A DNA stretch of 64,000 nucleotides from Pyxicephalus adspersus (Eukaryota; Chordata; Amphibia; Anura; Pyxicephalidae), in the NCBI RefSeq assembly GCF_032062135.1, contig NC_092860.1, positions 68,791,820-68,855,819 on the forward strand. The letters are read 5' to 3'. Numbering within the stretch: the first letter of the stretch is position 1; each line of letters starts with the position of its first letter. Of this stretch, positions 1-12,207 are shown in pieces. The notes under the pieces were generated by a model that was given only the letters and a program-made list of their open reading frames with translations, ran no database searches and had not been told where the DNA came from. The translations under genes were made by a program, and so were the position numbers.

Positions 1-231
1 CCCTTGCAGTATTTTTTGCCCTCCAAACTAGTTCTGTTATTAACCCAAGCAATGTAACTGCACTCTTGCATCTGTGGACTGAAAGTGCCAGGCCATGCAC
101 CCAGCTACAACAGACTGGGGAGAACACTGAACTTCATTAGCTTATTGTGAGCACACATGAGAATTGCAGAACAGAAACACAGTTCAAGATTATCATGTTC
201 AAAGTCATTAAAAAAAAAAATAAAATCATAC

Positions 232-655
<424 letters not shown>

Positions 656-1078
656 TTAAATTCATACATACTGCTAGTTCAGGCAAAAAAAAAAAGTGCC
701 AGAAATTTACAGTGCTCATTCCTTTTTCTTTTGACATTACACTTTATTTTTGGCTCTAACCTCCACTTCACTTGAACTGCCACATTTGATTTCTAAAGCA
801 TAATAAAAAAAAAAAAAAAAAAATAGACACACAGACACATACACACCTTTCCTTTGTCTGCTATATTCAAGGTACCCATACACTGATCAATGGGTGTGTG
901 TCACCTTCTAGATTTTAATTGTTAGCCCCTCACCGGACCCCTAATCGGTTGACCTTACAAACAGCAATATTAAGAGAGCGCCTACTGCCCTATTACAGTA
1001 CTAGTGATGAGAGTAGAGCAGTGGGTAGGGGAATGCAGGTTTGAGGATCAGGTAAAGAGCCTAATATGTGTTTAGGCA

Positions 1079-1178
1079 GAACTAAACTCAAAAAAAAAAA
1101 AAAACACTTACCTTTAATCCAGCAGATCTGCCTATCAAATGGGAAGTTTCTTCGTTCTTCGCATCATCTCTGTAGTCT
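1079..1178 (+). mobile_element. Fragment of a TTAA-type MITE (family with ACTAAACTC ends)
   Basis: The stretch reads AACTAAACTCA, an A-run, then ACCTTTAATCC and GCAGATCTGCC, matching the left part of the MITEs at 11505, 12208 (reverse) and 21187. It abuts the truncated end of the Tc1 element, so the Tc1 copy lost its left terminus here or the MITE inserted into it. Confidence 0.55.
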
Positions 1179-1179
1179 T

Positions 1180-2361
1180 GAACTCATGACATCACCAGAT
1201 GCTGGGTTTCCTCCCTTTTAATTATCTGCCAGGCCTTTACTGCAGCAGCTTTCAGCTGCTGTTTGTTTGTGGGACTTTCTGTCTGAAATTGGGTTCAGAT
1301 CAGGTGACTGACTTGGCCATTCAAGAATATTTGACATCTTTGCTTTAATAAACTCCTGGGTTGCTTTGGCTATATGTTTTGGGTCATTGTCCATCTGTAT
1401 TATGAAACACCTCCTAATCAATTTGACTGCATTTAGCTGGATTTGAGTACAGTATGTCTCTGAACACCTCAGAATTCATTCGACTGCTTTTGTCCAGTGT
1501 CACATCATGGATAAACACTAGTATTCCAGTGCAACTGGCAGCCATGCACGCCCAAGCCATCACACTGCCTCCGCCATGTTTTACAGATGATGTAGTATGC
1601 TTTGGATCATGAGCTGTTCCACGCCTTTTGCATACTTTTTTCTTGCAATCATTCTGTAAAGGTTGTTCTTAGTTTCATCTGTCCAAAGAATGTTTTTCCA
1701 GAACTGTGCTGGCTTTTTTAGATTTTTTTTTTTTTTTTTTTAGCAAAGTCCAATCTAGCCTTTCTATTCTTGAGGCTTATGAGTGGCTTGCACCTTGCAG
1801 TGCACCCTCTGTATTTACTTTCATGCAGTCTTCTCTTTATGGTAGACTTGGATATCGGTAAGTCTACTTCCTGGAGAGCATTGTTCACTTGGTGTTGTGA
1901 AGGGGTTTCTCCTCACCATGGAAATGATTCTTTGATCATCCACCACTGTTGTCTTGTGTGGGCGGCCAGGTCTTTTGGTGCATCAGTGCTTTGTTTCTTT
2001 CTCTTGCTGTACCAAACTGTAGATTTTGCCACTCCTAATATTGTAGCAATTTCTCAGATGTTTTTTTTCTGTTTTTGCAGCTTAAGAATGGCTTGTATCA
2101 CCTGCATGGAGAGCTCCTTTGACCGCATGTTGTCTGATGATAATGATATAACAATTGACTAATTGATAATGACATAAAGAAATTGCCCACACCAGTACCT
2201 CACAATTTTATGCAATCTTTTTGTCCAACCCACTGAATTAAAAGCTGAAAGTCTGCAGCTCAACTGCATCTGAGTTTTTTCATTTAAAATTAATTATAGT
2301 AATGTACACAACCAAAACTGGAAAAAAGACGTCTCTGTCTAAATATTTATGGACCCAACTG
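1180..2361 (-). mobile_element. Decayed Tc1/mariner element with transposase remnant
   Basis: On the minus strand a Tc1-type transposase can be followed from MRSKELSMQVIQAILKLQK (ATG at 2126-2128), through the helix-turn-helix region and a WTDE-like first catalytic Asp (near 1680), to QMDNDPKH with the second Asp and [13 protein letters not shown] near 1330. The reading frame carries several stops and frameshifts, and the sequence after NPI is altered where the third catalytic residue should be. The 5' terminal inverted repeat is clear: it ends at 2361 with CCCAACTG next to a TA dinucleotide and contains GACGTCTCTGTC. The opposite terminus is absent. The element is dead and sits in HDGFL2 intron 2. 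Confidence 0.92.
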
Positions 2362-2363
2362 TA

Positions 2364-3690
2364 AATGTTTATATCAAATCTACATTGAATCTATTAAAAA
2401 TTACTCAGTATACCCAGTATATGGTCAGCTAACCCTCTTTATAAAGAGGTAAAAAGGATGAATTATCAAAAAGATCTAACAAAACACTTATTTGCATTTA
2501 TAGTAGACTAAAGGTAATGAATAAAGGTTTACATACAAATGAAGTCTGATACTACTGCCTAAACATCAACACAGAGTCCGCAGCTACAGATTGCACATTA
2601 CTGTCAGATAATTTCTCATAACTATGAGGATGTGTTAAGACAAGTTGTTTTATGTCACACAGTTACATACACAAAAATGGACAAGTAGCATGAAGGACAA
2701 GCAGTTTATTAGACAGAAACAGACAAAAATCAGTAACCACTAAATGAAGTATCATTCCAAGTAACAATGTTTACCAAGCATAACAAAAGACCTACATTAG
2801 GAGGTTTGAGGAAATAATTTTTAAAATGCTCATAAAATAAATTTCCATGTGGTCAACAAAAGCACCTCAGTAAGAGTTTCATCTCAACAGGCAAAGTACT
2901 CAGAATGTAAACTTGGAGATTTCGAAGGCAGTATGCCCCTGCATTGTACTACATTGGATCTTTCAGAATTGTTTAGGTGACCCCACTAACAACTTACTTC
3001 TCAAGATGACCAAAAAGAAATATTCTCATGTGAATGCCCCCTCACCCTTCTCTATAAAATACCCAATTACAATTGAAGCCCATAAGCCAACTGGTAGTGC
3101 TTTTTTTTCCGCCCTCTCAATTCAATGAGCCTCTTTTCTTAGGAAACATGGGGAGGCATGGGTTTTGAAACTGGAGTTTGTTTCAGTCCCGTAAGCTTTA
3201 CAGAGAACCCATCCGATGCCCACAAGTTCTTTTCCAGATCAGACCAAGTTAGATCTGCAGCCAAAGCTGATGCTTACCAATAGTTAGTATGGTTGTATGG
3301 TGCAGCCAACTTTTCTCACCCTGACCAAACTTTCAAATCTCTAAAGATGACTCTAGAACTCTCACCATTAATCCTGTAAAGACCCTGTAACGTTCCCATT
3401 GTAATTGCTTCCAGACCAAGAGTTGTGGGATAGTTCGAAACAGTGGTTAATGATTGTTTTCAAAATTCATGATCAGTCAGGGCTTTACAAAAAAAAAAAA
3501 AAGGGACAGGTGATGTCCCTTCTGAAATAAAACCCACTTATCTGCCTGATCACTGTCAAAAAAATGCTGCACATGCGCAGCTCAGGGTTGGATGCCAGGA
3601 TACCTGATGAATTCCAAGTGCCTTTGTAGCTGGCGGGACAAAATTAACTCCTGTTCTCTTACAGGGGAGAGTCATCACCCAAGCCTGGTC
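2364..3690. other. HDGFL2 intron 2, no confident feature
   Basis: AT-rich intron sequence. I see no exon and no element I can name with confidence. A poly-A followed by a GGGACAGGTGATGTCCC-like short palindrome at about 3490-3520 and the CATGCGCAG run near 3575 resemble parts of frog MITEs but have no visible partner end. Confidence 0.4.
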
Positions 3691-5205
3691 AATAGTTTTT
3701 TTTTTTTTTTTTGGATATGGGCAGTGATGAGAGGGGGGCACTGGCTATCCTGACCCTATCTGCTATCACTTGCATGATGCTCCTAATGCATCATCACATT
3801 TTTAATATTATATCCCCTATTGTATAATGGAAAAACGTGTTTTTATTTTGTTTATTTTTATAGATTTGTGGGGAGGACCCCTTATCTTCAGCCTTTACTG
3901 CTGTGGTGGTAAAAACTGAAGGGAAATCTGCAGTCATCAGGAGATTTGTGTCCCAGAAGTCTGTGGGCTGCTCTGTTTGTGCATGATCAGAGGCTTTCCT
4001 GTACAGGTAGCCCCCGGGTTACATATGAGACAGGGACTGTAGGTTTGTTCTTAAGTTGAATCTGTATGCAAGTCAGAACAGGTACATTATTTTAATAAAT
4101 GCAACATATTATAAGAGAGTATGGTGTCAGTTACTGTATAAAATCCTCACTGTGATTTATTTACAAAGAAAAAAAAAAAAAAAAAAAAACGTTATGGAGC
4201 CTAGACATTTATTAACTTCTAGAGCAAGCTGTGCTATGATATGCATAAAAGAAACAACTGCAGAGTTTGTTTTGGTCAATAAAGCGTTACAAGAGCTCGC
4301 AGAAAAACTCAGTCTCAGCTGTGTTTAGCAAAAGATTTCTTCTGCAAGACATGCAAACTGCCCCCCTTCAAGCCTCCGTCCTGCACAAGAAGAGCAGGGA
4401 AGCCCCGTTCGTATCTAGGAGTCGTCCATAAGTCAGATGTTCTTAACTACCTGTAATGTAAAAAAAAAAAAAATGCTCAAACTCATGCATGCACAGTGTA
4501 AGGCAGAGCTGGATGAAATGTTGAGCATCAGCAGAAAGAAGAGGGAAGCTCTCGCTGTGGGACTCGCTGGACTCTTGTTTGTGAATGGATAAAGTGAAAA
4601 GAATGTTTTCACAAATGTTCTCATAGAAGATATTGAGCCCATCTGAAGTTAGGCTGAATTCACACTGGTGGAAAGGTTGCTTTTGCAGCTTTTACCTCGT
4701 CCTCACGCCAGGAATCACTGCCACTTGAAAAACTGCTAGGCCTAAACAATCCTTGCAGTTACAGTCTGTTACAAATCCCAGGTGCCTAGCAATTACCAGC
4801 AGTCATTTCGGAGCAGAAAATGGCATGTTTTTTTGCTAATGGGAACTAAGCCTAACTTATTACACTACATTCATCATTACACTACTACATGGAAATACAC
4901 TTTTATAACAGAGCACTGGGAAGTTTGAACAAAATACATGGGCACTGAACAGTTGGGGCATAATACAAAAGATGGAAATATTGGACCTAATTTGGACAAA
5001 AATATCAACATACTAACGAGGAAGGCATTAGAAAGTTGCAACAAAGTATAAGGGTAGGTAAAACATTGACACAACATTAGGAGTTACAGGACACTTGTGG
5101 CGTGATAACTGGGAACACTAAGTTTGCTGTGTTTTTCCCCACACACATTTTGACCACCCAGTTACAGCTTCCCACCTCCCCAATGAAAAAAATTTGGGGA
5201 GAACA
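3691..5205 (+). repeat. Unclassified dispersed element, copy A
   Basis: This copy shares long collinear blocks with copies at 13240-15110, 25824-26583, 29310-30470 and 54960-56117: the GCAGTGATGAGAGG block, a CTTTACTGC block, the TGAATTCACACTGG block, the CCTAACTT...TACACTAC block and the terminal TTGGGGAGAACACTG. It is missing the opposite end and is split by a TA-flanked MITE at 4004-4453. The 3' terminal motif GGGGAGAAC pairs with GTTCTCCCC at the start of copy C, so this is a DNA transposon family with inverted termini. Superfamily unknown to me. Confidence 0.7.
4004..4453 (-). mobile_element. Tigger/pogo-like MITE (CAGGTAGTCCCC ends), copy 1
   Basis: The element starts CAGGTAGCCCCCGGGTTA and ends in CTACCTG, flanked by TA on both sides (4002-4003 and 4454-4455), as expected of mariner/Tigger-type insertion. 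It matches the element at 7351-8246 in reverse orientation over its whole length, apart from the MITE nested in that copy. It inserted into copy A of the dispersed family; copy D (near 29770) shows the empty site. No coding capacity is seen. Confidence 0.85.
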
Positions 5206-6598
5206 CTGCAACATATAAACCTGCACCAGCTTAAGACCCAAACCTTATAGATACCACTGAAAAAGAAGTTCATTAAAATCCACCCTGAAATTATTAGCAT
5301 AAAATAATTTACATGGGCTTGTTTTGTCCCACTGGAGCCCGTAAGACTCAACAGTGCAAGGACATCTAAAACAAGGAATTCCATGTCGCAGGAAAACTTT
5401 GTGAAAGAGAAGCCATATGCTTTACAGCCTATAACAAGGAAACCTAAAACTACAGTCTTCAATGCAATTTGCACGTGCCAAAGGCAACTATTACTGCAGT
5501 AGATGCGGTAATAATGTAGCCGAATGTAGTGGGGGGGAAGTGAAGGAACTCCCCAACATTCCCCTACTCCTCTAGGGGGTTAGCCCAAAAGAAGCCCAGA
5601 AGTCTTGGCTTTCTACAAACCCATGGGAGGACCAAGTTCTGAAGTTCTCTCCCAAGGGTGGGACCAGAGCCACCAGGTGGGCCCACCCCACACCTCCAGT
5701 CCATACCACTGAAGGCTAAGTCATCTTCCAATGAGCCTTTTGGGGTACTTTTTTTCTACATTCCCTGTAAGTGAGGGGAGGTTTGTGGAGCAAACAGGGT
5801 TAAAAGAGAAACTGAAAAAGAAAACACTACACCCAAGTATCCTGTGTGAAGAAAAAGGTAAGAGGAGAGTGAGATAACCTCAACTTCTGCTTACCTTGGA
5901 TCATGTGGCAGAGGGTATGCTTGAACAAGGGTAGATTCTATATGTCACTTTATTCTGTTGCATACTTGCTTTGTTGTAGGGCCTTTAGGTCCAAGATTAC
6001 AAACCCCTTCTACCACTGCAGCTATAGCCCTCACCCATCCACTTCTACTAATTAGTGTCAGTGAGCCTTTGGTGCTAGGAGCTGGGGAGAAATTCTACAG
6101 TAAACAAGTGCGCTCATGGTATGGGCAAACAATGAAAACTTCCTGTAATGCAAAATGCACCTACCTTTTCTATGCATGCAAGTGTAAAGCATTTGCCAGT
6201 TCTAGATCAGACAGAAATGTCTAAGGGGGGGGGGGGGGGGTCTGGGATGCCATTGTCAATCCCAGACTTGTACATTCTGTTTCAAAAAAGGGCTCAACTT
6301 ATGATTCTAAGCTGGTGTGGATAGTTGCCCCTTCTTGGTCATAAAAAAAGGCCTTGAGTTAATATATGACTGTATCCTGCAACGTAGGGGACTATTTTGC
6401 TTACCATACCCTTATAATCCACTTGTCTGTTTTGTATGCATGTACTTTGTATTCAACCCTTTGCTGCCAGAACATTTTATTTTGATTTTTCACTAATGCT
6501 CAAATATGTACTTTAGGTCTGAACCCACCTCCCCCAGACATGACCCTCTCAAAGAGGAGACCCTTAATAAAACAATAGCAGCTGGATTACACAGGGTA
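5206..6598. other. HDGFL2 intron 2, no confident feature
   Basis: No gene or named repeat recognised. A run of G (about 6224-6240) is present, and a few short open frames have no protein-like character. Confidence 0.4.
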
Positions 6599-7164
6599 CC
6601 GTGTTTCCCCGAAAATAAGACACTGCCTTATATTTATTTTTCCTCAGGAGGACACAATATGGCTTATTTTCAGGGGATGTCTTATTTTGTATTACATATT
6701 TAAGTATTTTATTTTTATTAAGTATTATTTATCAGGCATCCAGTGAGAACTGGGTCTAATCTGCACAGTGGAGCTGGGATGATCTCTCGGCTCAGTAGCA
6801 GACTGCTTGCTGAAGCTTTTCCCCTATCCCCTGGCGTATGTGTGAGGTGAGAGAGACCCACAGACTGTTGCTGCTGGGGGAGAGAGACCCACAGTGCTGA
6901 GTAAAACGGCAGCCACAGCTTTACTTCTTCACCCTGAGAACACACAATACCTAAAAACAGAGCGTCCTGATTCTCACTTTACTGAAGAGAGAGACTTTTA
7001 CTTTCACTCTCTATGTCTCCCTCTATGCCTCAGCTTGCAGCAGGCACAGAACGACACGCCTATCACTATGTCTTATTTCCGGGGTGTGGCCTATATTGCG
7101 CAAATGCTTAGAAATCCTGCTACGGCTTATTTTATGGGTATGTCTTATTTTCAGGGAAACACAG
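6599..7164 (+). mobile_element. DNA transposon with CCGTGTTTCCCC termini, copy 1
   Basis: The left end CCGTGTTTCCCCGAAAATAAG and the right end CTTATTTTCAGGGAAACACAG are inverted repeats of each other and are flanked by TA dinucleotides (6597-6598 and 7165-7166). The subterminal regions repeat the GTCTTATTTTCAGGG phrase. The interior (6718-7060) is not coding. A second copy is at 48358-49056. TA duplication and the ends suggest a mariner/Tigger-like non-autonomous element; that assignment is inference. Confidence 0.8.
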
Positions 7165-7350
7165 TAGTATTTTGGCAATACTGCTTGCCAAAATGCTATA
7201 CATTTTCAGTAAAAACTACACAATGTACTACCACCCATACAAAAAAAAATAAATAAAATGAAGTTGAGTAAATATTTTCAAAACATGTCAAGCTTAAAAT
7301 TTTCTGTAGACAGCATTTCAGTCTTTAATGAACACCAATTTAGGAGAATA

Positions 7351-8246
7351 CAGGTAGTCCCCGAGTTAAGGACATTTGACATACGTAGAACTCCATACGT
7401 AGGATACCAACGAACGGGGCTTCCCTGCTTGTTCTGTGCAGGACAGAGGCTTTATGGGGGGGAGGTAGGGGGCGATTCGCACGACTTGCAGAAAATTTAT
7501 TTTGCTGTTCTGCAAGCTCTTGTAACTTTTTAATGACCAAGACAAACTCTGCAGTTGTTTCTTTTTGCATATCAAAGCACAGCTTGCTCTAGAAGTTAAT
7601 AAATGTCTAGGCTCCATAAATTTTTTTGTTTGCTTTGTTTGTGATTAAAGCTACGTACACACTTCCAATTATTATCGTCGGAAAACGAACGACGAACGTT
7701 CCTGCACGATATATACGAACGATCGTATAGCACCGATCCTGCACATAGAGGTAACGACACGATCGTTCGTAGATATTGTACACACAATAGATACGATCGT
7801 TTAAGCGATAGAGGAACTATGTGCACGACAGGAAAGTGAACGGACGTTCGTTCATCACGCATGCTCTGAACATGGACGATCAACGAACGACCGTACACAC
7901 GAACGATGTTCAACGATCGTCGTCCAATCCGATCCGCCGGTCCGGTCGTTCCCAACAACTTTCCTCGTTCGTCGGCGTCGTTGGTTACTTTTTTACGAAC
8001 GATTTTTTGCCCAATCGATCGTTCGTCGTTCGATTGGAACGATAAAAATTGGAAGTGTGTACGCACCTTAACTCACAGTGAGGATTTTATACAGTAACTG
8101 ACACCATGCTGCCTAACAATATGTTGAGACAAACATCTGTCCTAATTGCATCTATTAAAATAATTTACCTGTCCTGACTTGCATACAAATTTAACTTAGG
8201 AACAAACCTACAGTCCCTATCTTGTATGTAACCGGGGGACTACCTG
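7351..8246 (+). mobile_element. Tigger/pogo-like MITE, copy 2, split by a nested MITE
   Basis: It begins CAGGTAGTCCCCGAGTTA and ends GGGGGACTACCTG, with flanking TA at 7349-7350 and 8247-8248. Without the 7649-8067 insertion it is about 475 bp and matches copy 1 (4004-4453) in reverse orientation. A truncated third copy is at 42763-42925. Confidence 0.88.
7649..8067 (+). mobile_element. CpG-rich MITE flanked by TTAA
   Basis: The termini AGCTACGTACACACTTCC and GGAAGTGTGTACGCACC are inverted repeats, continued inward by ATTGTTATC/GATAAAAATT-like sequence, and the element is flanked by TTAA on both sides (7645-7648 and 8068-8071). The interior is packed with ACGATCGTT-like motifs and many undepleted CpGs. 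Related pieces are at 23031-23660 and 44352-44587. TTAA target duplication fits Kolobok or piggyBac; the superfamily is not settled by what I can see. Confidence 0.85.
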
Positions 8247-8248
8247 TA

Positions 8249-8952
8249 ATAGGTAATATTATGAAGTTATGTAATAGTATAACATCATAATATTAGAGTG
8301 ACTACCTCTAATAGCCAACAGTTAGGAAACAAACCCACAGCTACTATACTGGTCTAGAGTTTTCTGCTAATGATACTGCTTATCTTTTTGCTACCACTTG
8401 GTTTATGGTGGCAGGAATAAGATAGTACATCAATAAAATACACTCACACTTTTTAATTTTATTCATTCAAAAACACCACAAATACCTGTAAACAAACTCT
8501 TGCCTACCTGTTTTTAGTGCAATTACAGGTCTGAATTTCTAAGCAAGTAGTGGCAGCCTTGCCTACTTAATTTCAGAAATACAAAGAACAAATCTCTCCT
8601 AATTTCAATACAACTATTGGAATCCAGACTGGCTCATAACTGCAGAAGGTTGCTACAAAGAGGAGCATCTGTCCTATCTATTATGGACAGGAAGAACACT
8701 GGAACCAAATGGGTAAGAATGAGGCTTTTCATCTTTTTGTGTCATTTCATCTCTATGAGCATCATGCAGCAGCCTTTCATTTAGACTGAGATATTAGTTG
8801 AAATTCTGTTTGATAAATACTGTGTGACATGCTTGTTTCAAGTCAGAGACAGTGCTACTTTTGGATAAAACCCTCATGATTTGCATGATCCAATGCAACC
8901 CACACCTATGAATGCCAAACAAACAACTTCATATAGCATATTATACCTAAGG
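8249..8952. other. HDGFL2 intron 2, no confident feature
   Basis: AT-rich sequence without recognisable genes, RNA genes or repeats. Confidence 0.4.
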
Positions 8953-9233
8953 CAGGGGTTGGCAAACTCCGGCGGGTCAGCCAGGGGGCCTTAGGAACTA
9001 CCGGAGCTGCTCATTGCTCCCCTATTTACAGCGGCCGGCGTTGATACATCCACTGCCGCAGTAAATAGGGAAAGCTCCCTGAAGATAAATCCCTCGCAAT
9101 GCATACGGAGGAGAGGGATTTCACTTCAGGGGGTGTTCCCTGTGGTGGGCAGAGCCATCAGGGCAGGTGCGGCTTAGTGTGCTCCCGCCCACCCCATAAA
9201 TGGCCTAGTGGCCATTAAACTTTGCCGACCCTG
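8953..9233 (+). mobile_element. hAT-like MITE (CAGGGGTTGGCAAACT ends)
   Basis: The left end CAGGGGTTGGCAAACT is the inverted repeat of the right end AACTTTGCCGACCCTG. An 8-bp target duplication with one mismatch flanks it: ACCTAAGG at 8945-8952 and ACCTAAAG at 9234-9241. An 8-bp duplication with CAGGGG ends is characteristic of hAT. A related, reversed and larger copy is around 48076-49098. Confidence 0.88.
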
Positions 9234-10384
9234 ACCTAAAGGGATGCACTACTGATACCGTAAACATTTACAATAATTTTTTTTTTATTTTTCACCAGCC
9301 CTATTGGAAAAGGCCTGCTTTAGAGTGAACACATGTTTACTGGCAAGTAAAATCAGAATAAGACAGCCTAAGGATCCACATTTTAGCAAATACACTGTTC
9401 TTAACTTCATAGATTCTCCATAAACAATGTAAGGACTGGCTCTCAAGTCCCAGTTAGGACCAAGATTACACAAACTAGGTCCTCAGTTTTTTATGATGTA
9501 GTGACTATGGGAACCATGTTCTCAAGGGAAAAAAAAAAAAAACACTCGAGGCCATGTTGATTTTATGGCTTAATTGAGAGTGATATTTTTGCTCAGAACT
9601 TCAATTGCTCGGCTAAGTAGGCAGCACTATTGTAAGTATACTTACTACAAATTGGCATTCTATGTTAATTTGAAAATAGGAGATGGTGACAGGATCCCTT
9701 AAAGCTATTTACCAAAAAGATACACACAAATACTAAAATGCTGTCTATACTGTGGAAACCTAGGGTTCCTCCAGAGGTTGCTGGTAGTTCCCTGAGCCAG
9801 AAGCAATTTGTGCATCTCAGATCAGTTTAAGAGATGTCAATAGTCTTTTCGGATATCTGTAAGGTCTTGTTTAGGCTTTTCCAAGCATTTTGAATAGTTT
9901 TACCACTCAAAAAAGCTTGCAAAAAAAACAGTTAAAATTAAACCAAATAGATCCATTAGCCTTAATTTGACAAGCAGGAGGTAGCAGTATTTTCATGCAA
10001 TTTACTAGAGGCTCAATGCAGAATCGAGGGGCGATTTGGCTAACAAACAGCTATAAAGGTTCAAAATGCCTGTACGGGTGTTTTTGTCTGAAAATGATGC
10101 TGGACACCAATTTGTGCATGGTAGGCATCCAGAACTGCACAAGCCTTAAGAGGCCTTCCTCCTACTGACCACCACACCAATGTACATGGAGCTGTGGATA
10201 TACTCATAGCAGGTATTTCCTGATGAGCTGAAGGTTATTTCAATGCTTCACCCATGTTAAAGATTAAGAAACAGCGGCCTATACATATATTCAGTGATAC
10301 CACAATGACTGAAAAAGCAATGAAAGTAGCGAAAAAACAAATTGATTTTGCATTTTAACAGCATAATAAATGTATACAACTTAC
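9234..10384. other. HDGFL2 intron 2 proximal part, no confident feature
   Basis: No repeat or gene recognised. The stretch leads into the exon 2 donor at 10383-10384 (read on the minus strand). Confidence 0.4.
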
Positions 10385-10461
10385 GTCTCATGGGTTCCAT
10401 AAAAAAATATGGCATACTTGTTTGGAGGGGGTTTTACAGCTCCATCTCTGATATCATCAAT
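10385..10461 (-). CDS. HDGFL2: HDGFL2 exon 2 (middle of the PWWP domain)
   Basis: The 77-nt exon, too short to show as a long open frame, encodes [20 protein letters not shown] then YGTHET, the central strand region of the HDGF-family PWWP domain (human HDGFL2 recalled as [26 protein letters not shown]). It is bounded on the minus strand by an acceptor TTTAG and the donor GTAAG at 10384. It enters in phase 0 from exon 1 and leaves two bases that join the first base of exon 3. The change of Phe to Tyr before GTHET is conservative. Confidence 0.95.
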
Positions 10462-10784
10462 CTAAATAATAATAAAAACACACAAAGCAAGATTTCTATT
10501 AAAGAAAAAAAAAAAAGACATAAGCCTAAAACAAGCAAATAAAGCCATAAAGCTTCACATATTTTCTCCCACAACAAATTCACTCCTTTCAGCATCAACA
10601 CATCCAGCATGAGGGACTTAACTCCCGCTAATTAAAAAAACAGGGCTTGCAATAAAACCAACAACCAGGGCGGCCTAACTTAAATACTTAGGAATCAAAT
10701 CCCTGAAATCCAACCCCCCAACAGCTTAATCCGCGGTCTTTTCAGGCCGTTCCTGATTAAACCGCGTTACCCCACATATTTTCA

Positions 10785-11206
<422 letters not shown>

Positions 11207-11289
11207 ATGAAAAAGCTCTTTGAGAGTGTTAAAGCTGACATGAAATTTAAGACTGCAGGGCCGGGTCGTCGGCTGGACGATGAGAGGAG
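11207..11289 (+). CDS. UBXN6: UBXN6 exon 1 (N-terminal p97/VCP-interacting segment)
   Basis: The exon encodes MKKLFESVKADMKFKTAGPG followed by RRLDDERR. Human UBXN6 begins MKKFFQEFKADIKFKSAGPG (recalled), so the match is direct. The donor GTAGGC starts at 11290 and leaves two bases of an Arg codon. The N-terminal segment of UBXN6 is one of its contacts with the AAA-ATPase p97/VCP, and the protein acts in the cytoplasm in endolysosomal sorting and ER-associated degradation (family knowledge). Head-to-head placement with HDGFL2 reproduces human 19p13.3 order. The next exon is 33.6 kb downstream. Confidence 0.95.
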
Positions 11290-11504
11290 GTAGGCTGTAT
11301 TAAAAGATGACTATATTTTATTGTGTTGCTGGGGGGGAAACTACTATTGGAACGAAAAAGAATTTTGCAGGAAAATAAACAGTGTTACACGTTTTAGACT
11401 ACACGCATACCTCAAAAAGTCACTAGTTTATGGGTTAAATATTGATTATTGTTTTAAAACAATTTCCATGTAAAAAGTGTATTGAAAACAACAACATTTT
11501 TAAA

Positions 11505-11972
11505 AAAGGAACTAAACTCAAAACTGCAAAAAAAAAAAAAAAATAAAAACTGCAAAAAAAAAAAAATACCTTTAATCCCGCAGGGCAGTCCAATCCCTCT
11601 GGGGGTGTCCTGCATAGGGTCGGGTGACGTAGGATGGGAAAAAAACTTTGCCGATCTCATGCATGCATAGTGAGATTGGCAAATTGGACTGCCCTGCAGG
11701 ATTTTATTTCCCTTTGCACAAAAAAGCTCCTTCTGCGCATTTCCGAAATGCTGGGGCATGTGCAGAAGGAGCGTCAGTATCCCAGGAGGCTTTGCGCTCC
11801 TGTTCATTCTCAATCGCCTAGGCGATCGAGAATTAAGGGGCGGTGCTGCACCCTAAAAAAAAAAAGGGCGTGGCACTGAAGGAAAAAAAAGCACAGAATG
11901 TTTACCTTTACATAAAAGGATTGTCTACCCTTTTATGTAAAGTGCAAATTCTGAGTTTAGGTACACATAAAT
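11505..11972 (+). mobile_element. TTAA-type MITE (GGAACTAAACTC ends), copy 1
   Basis: Left end GGAACTAAACTCA and right end TGAGTTTAGGTACAC are inverted repeats. The interior carries the blocks shared with the copies at 12208-12749 and 21187-21703: ATCCCGCAGGGCAGTC, CCTTCTGCGCAT, GCTTTGCGCTCC and a perfect hairpin around CATAAAAGG...CCTTTTATG near the right end. Poly-A tracts have expanded inside it. No coding potential. Confidence 0.8.
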
Positions 11973-12207
11973 TAGTTTTTGACTGCTTTCCTCCTTTCCC
12001 TTTAAATACAAAGACAAAAAAAGTGATCTGACCTTGCAAGACACCTTTATTACCAAATACCAACCAATCTGTGTACATTTCATATTTTTCTTTTGTCAGC
12101 TGTTTTGTTAGATCTGGTGAGGGTGCAAGGCCAAGGTAAGTATGTGCATCTGAAGAAGAGATCCAATGACCAGTGCATTAATTTCAATAATTTATCACTA
12201 TATTTAA

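Noticed and set aside
1770..2162. 130-codon plus-strand open frame
   Set aside because: It is the antisense shadow of the Tc1 transposase, which reads on the minus strand with recognisable motifs.
7596..8097. 156-codon open frame on the minus strand and overlapping plus frames
   Set aside because: They lie inside the CpG-rich MITE and owe their length to its base composition; no protein motif is present.
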